NCBI GenBank assembly: GCA_030544165.1 | Contig: JAUNRP010000078.1 | Location: 1 to 8,731, forward strand | Length of the DNA: 8,731 bases | Source of the DNA: a bacterium | GTDB taxonomy: Bacteria > Actinomycetota > Actinomycetes > Actinomycetales > Actinomycetaceae | Direction of reading: 5' to 3' | Part shown: in pieces, positions 7,531 through 8,731 of the stretch | Layout of the letters: every line of letters starts with the position of its first letter | How positions within the stretch are numbered: the first letter of the stretch is position 1 | The notes under the pieces: generated by a model | Database searches by the model: none | What the model was told of the DNA's origin: nothing | What the model saw: the letters and a program-made list of their open reading frames with translations, nothing else | Program-made: the position numbers and the translations under genes

Positions 7531-8631
7531 ATGCAGGTACTCGCCGCCCTCTCCGGAGGGGTGGACTCCGCCGTCGCCGCCGCGCGCGCCGTGGACGCGG
7601 GGCACGATGTGGTGGGCGTCCACATGGCACTCTCGCGCTCGCGGGCCGAGCACCGGACCGGATCGCGCGGTTGCTGCTCGATCGAGGACGCCTCGGACGC
7701 GCGCCGCGCCGCGGACACCCTCGGCATCCCGTTCTACGTGTGGGACCTCTCCGAGGAGTTCGAGGAGACCGTGGTGGCGGACTTCCTGGCCGAGTACGAG
7801 GCGGGGCGTACCCCCAACCCGTGCGTGCGCTGCAACGAGCACGTGAAGTTCTCCTCCCTCCTGGACCGGGGGATCGCCCTCGGCTTCGATGCGGTGGCCA
7901 CCGGCCACTACGCCCGCATCGAGCGCGGCGGCCACGGTGGCCTCGAGCTCCACCGCGCCGCCACCATGGAGAAGGACCAGTCCTACGTGCTCGCGGTGAT
8001 GGGGGCGGAGCGGCTCGCCCGCTCCCTGTTCCCGCTCGGGGACGCCCCCTCCAAGGACGTGATCCGCGCCGAGGCGGCGGCCCGCGGGCTCTCCCTGTCC
8101 GAGAAGCCCGACTCCTACGACATCTGCTTCGTGGCCGATGGAGACACCGCCGGCTTCCTCCGCCGCCGCCTCGGGGACCGGCCGGGCGAGATCCTGGACG
8201 AGACCGGAGCGAAGGTGGGGGAGCACGCCGGCTCCTACCAGTTCACCGTGGGCCAGCGGAAGGGGCTGCGACTCCCGCGGCCCGCCGCGGACGGCGCGCC
8301 ACGGTACGTGACCGAGATCCGCCCCGAGTCCAACACGGTGATCGTGGGACCCTCGGCGCTGCTCTCGGTTGACGAGATCAGCGGGACGGACGTGGTCTGG
8401 CTCGCGGACGACGTGCCCGCCCACCAGCCCCACCCGGCCACAGTCCAACTGCGCGCACACGGCGAGCCGCACCCCGCCGTCGTCGTGAGAGAGGGAGACG
8501 GCCTCACGGTGACGCTGGACCAGACGGTACGCGGAGTGGCGGCTGGGCAGTCCGCCGTGGTGTACGACGGGACGCGCGTGCTCGGGCAGGCGACCATCAG
8601 CGGCGCGCGCCGCCGGGAGGGCGCGGCGTGA
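7531..8631 (+). CDS. mnmA: tRNA-specific 2-thiouridylase MnmA
   Basis: MnmA adenylates U34 of tRNA-Glu, -Gln and -Lys and replaces its 2-oxygen with sulfur from a cysteine desulfurase, to stabilise codon reading. The 366-residue protein is full length (E. coli 368). Visible features: the PP-loop SGGVDS (8-13), GCC (47-49), TPNPCVRCN (94-102) with the catalytic C101, TGHYARIE (124-131), KDQSYVLAV (148-156), the second catalytic cysteine C199 in DSYDICF, and the C-terminal beta domain from about residue 260 with HGEPHPAVV. C101 and C199 correspond to E. coli C102 and C199. The GCC and CVRC segments are of the type I recall from mycobacterial MnmA. The adjacent upstream desulfurase is the probable direct sulfur donor; no TusA-E relay genes are in view. 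Confidence 0.96.
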   Translation: MQVLAALSGGVDSAVAAARAVDAGHDVVGVHMALSRSRAEHRTGSRGCCSIEDASDARRAADTLGIPFYVWDLSEEFEETVVADFLAEYEAGRTPNPCVRCNEHVKFSSLLDRGIALGFDAVATGHYARIERGGHGGLELHRAATMEKDQSYVLAVMGAERLARSLFPLGDAPSKDVIRAEAAARGLSLSEKPDSYDICFVADGDTAGFLRRRLGDRPGEILDETGAKVGEHAGSYQFTVGQRKGLRLPRPAADGAPRYVTEIRPESNTVIVGPSALLSVDEISGTDVVWLADDVPAHQPHPATVQLRAHGEPHPAVVVREGDGLTVTLDQTVRGVAAGQSAVVYDGTRVLGQATISGARRREGAA

Positions 8632-8731
8632 AGCCCCTGATCGACCTGCCGCTGGCGCACCAGTCGCTGGACGCGGACACGCTCGGGCGGCAGGACGAGG
8701 CCCTCATCCCGAAGCTGCTCGAGGACGAGCT
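8628..8731 (+). CDS. N-terminal fragment of an unassigned protein, possibly NudC-type NAD(H) pyrophosphatase (partial, runs off right edge)
   Basis: A frame opens with GTG at 8628, overlapping the mnmA stop by four bases (GTGA), and stays open for 34 codons to the edge. GGGAGG (8615-8620) sits seven bases before the GTG, an excellent ribosome binding site inside the mnmA 3' end, so translation coupled to mnmA is likely. The peptide begins MKPLIDLPLAHQSLDADTLG and continues with a leucine- and acid-rich helix-like stretch. The opening DLPLAxxxxDxD followed by a PxLLxD-like segment resembles the N-terminus of actinobacterial NudC, an NAD(H) pyrophosphatase that can also remove NAD caps from RNA. 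This is a resemblance from memory over a short, poorly conserved region. The Nudix box that would prove it lies beyond the window. Confidence 0.5.
   Translation, partial: MKPLIDLPLAHQSLDADTLGRQDEALIPKLLEDE

Noticed and set aside
6685..8472. 595-codon open frame on the minus strand opposite the desulfurase and mnmA
   Set aside because: It spans two unrelated real genes and their gap. Its composition changes to Ser/Ala/Arg runs part-way, which is a frame artefact and not a protein.

Overview
The window is GC-rich chromosomal DNA from an actinobacterium (Actinomycetota, most likely Micrococcales; the genus cannot be fixed from this sequence). The evidence is the very high G+C with G/C-rich third codon positions, the N-terminus of the GlgE maltosyltransferase, an MnmA with the Gly-Cys-Cys and Cys-x-x-Cys signatures seen in mycobacterial MnmA, and frequent GTG starts. 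No mobile element, phage gene, CRISPR array, tRNA or rRNA was seen. Coding density is about 95 percent.

Layout, left to right: (1) the 5' end of glgE on the minus strand, running off the left edge; (2) a 102-bp gap with a strong GC hairpin and a candidate glgE promoter; (3) glgP, glycogen phosphorylase, minus strand; (4) a 143-bp divergent promoter region with a candidate operator; (5) trpS, tryptophanyl-tRNA synthetase, plus strand; (6) a 54-bp convergent gap with a GC hairpin that could serve both genes as a terminator; (7) glgX, glycogen debranching enzyme, minus strand; (8) a 111-bp divergent promoter region; (9) a plus-strand operon of an IscS/NifS-type cysteine desulfurase, mnmA (tRNA 2-thiouridylase) and the start of a third gene, possibly nudC, which overlaps mnmA by 4 bases and runs off the right edge.

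Two themes appear. The left two thirds is a glycogen / alpha-glucan locus: GlgP shortens outer chains to glucose-1-phosphate, GlgX removes the limit branches that GlgP leaves, and GlgE elongates alpha-1,4-glucan from maltose-1-phosphate. trpS sits between glgP and glgX with no obvious metabolic link. The right third is a tRNA sulfuration operon: the desulfurase mobilises cysteine sulfur and MnmA places it on U34 of tRNAs for Glu, Gln and Lys.

I found no clearly new biological system; the genes are known families. The most useful non-obvious signals are in the gaps. The GTG starts of glgE and trpS each have a TANNNT -10-like hexamer exactly 6 nt upstream and no well-spaced ribosome binding site, which suggests leaderless mRNAs. 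The desulfurase start has similar spacing but a poorer hexamer. The ATG-start genes glgP and mnmA have clear Shine-Dalgarno sequences. Other points of note are palindromes in both divergent promoter regions, a TrpRS of the less common GDRPTG-type branch, and an extra cysteine in the MnmA active-site loop.
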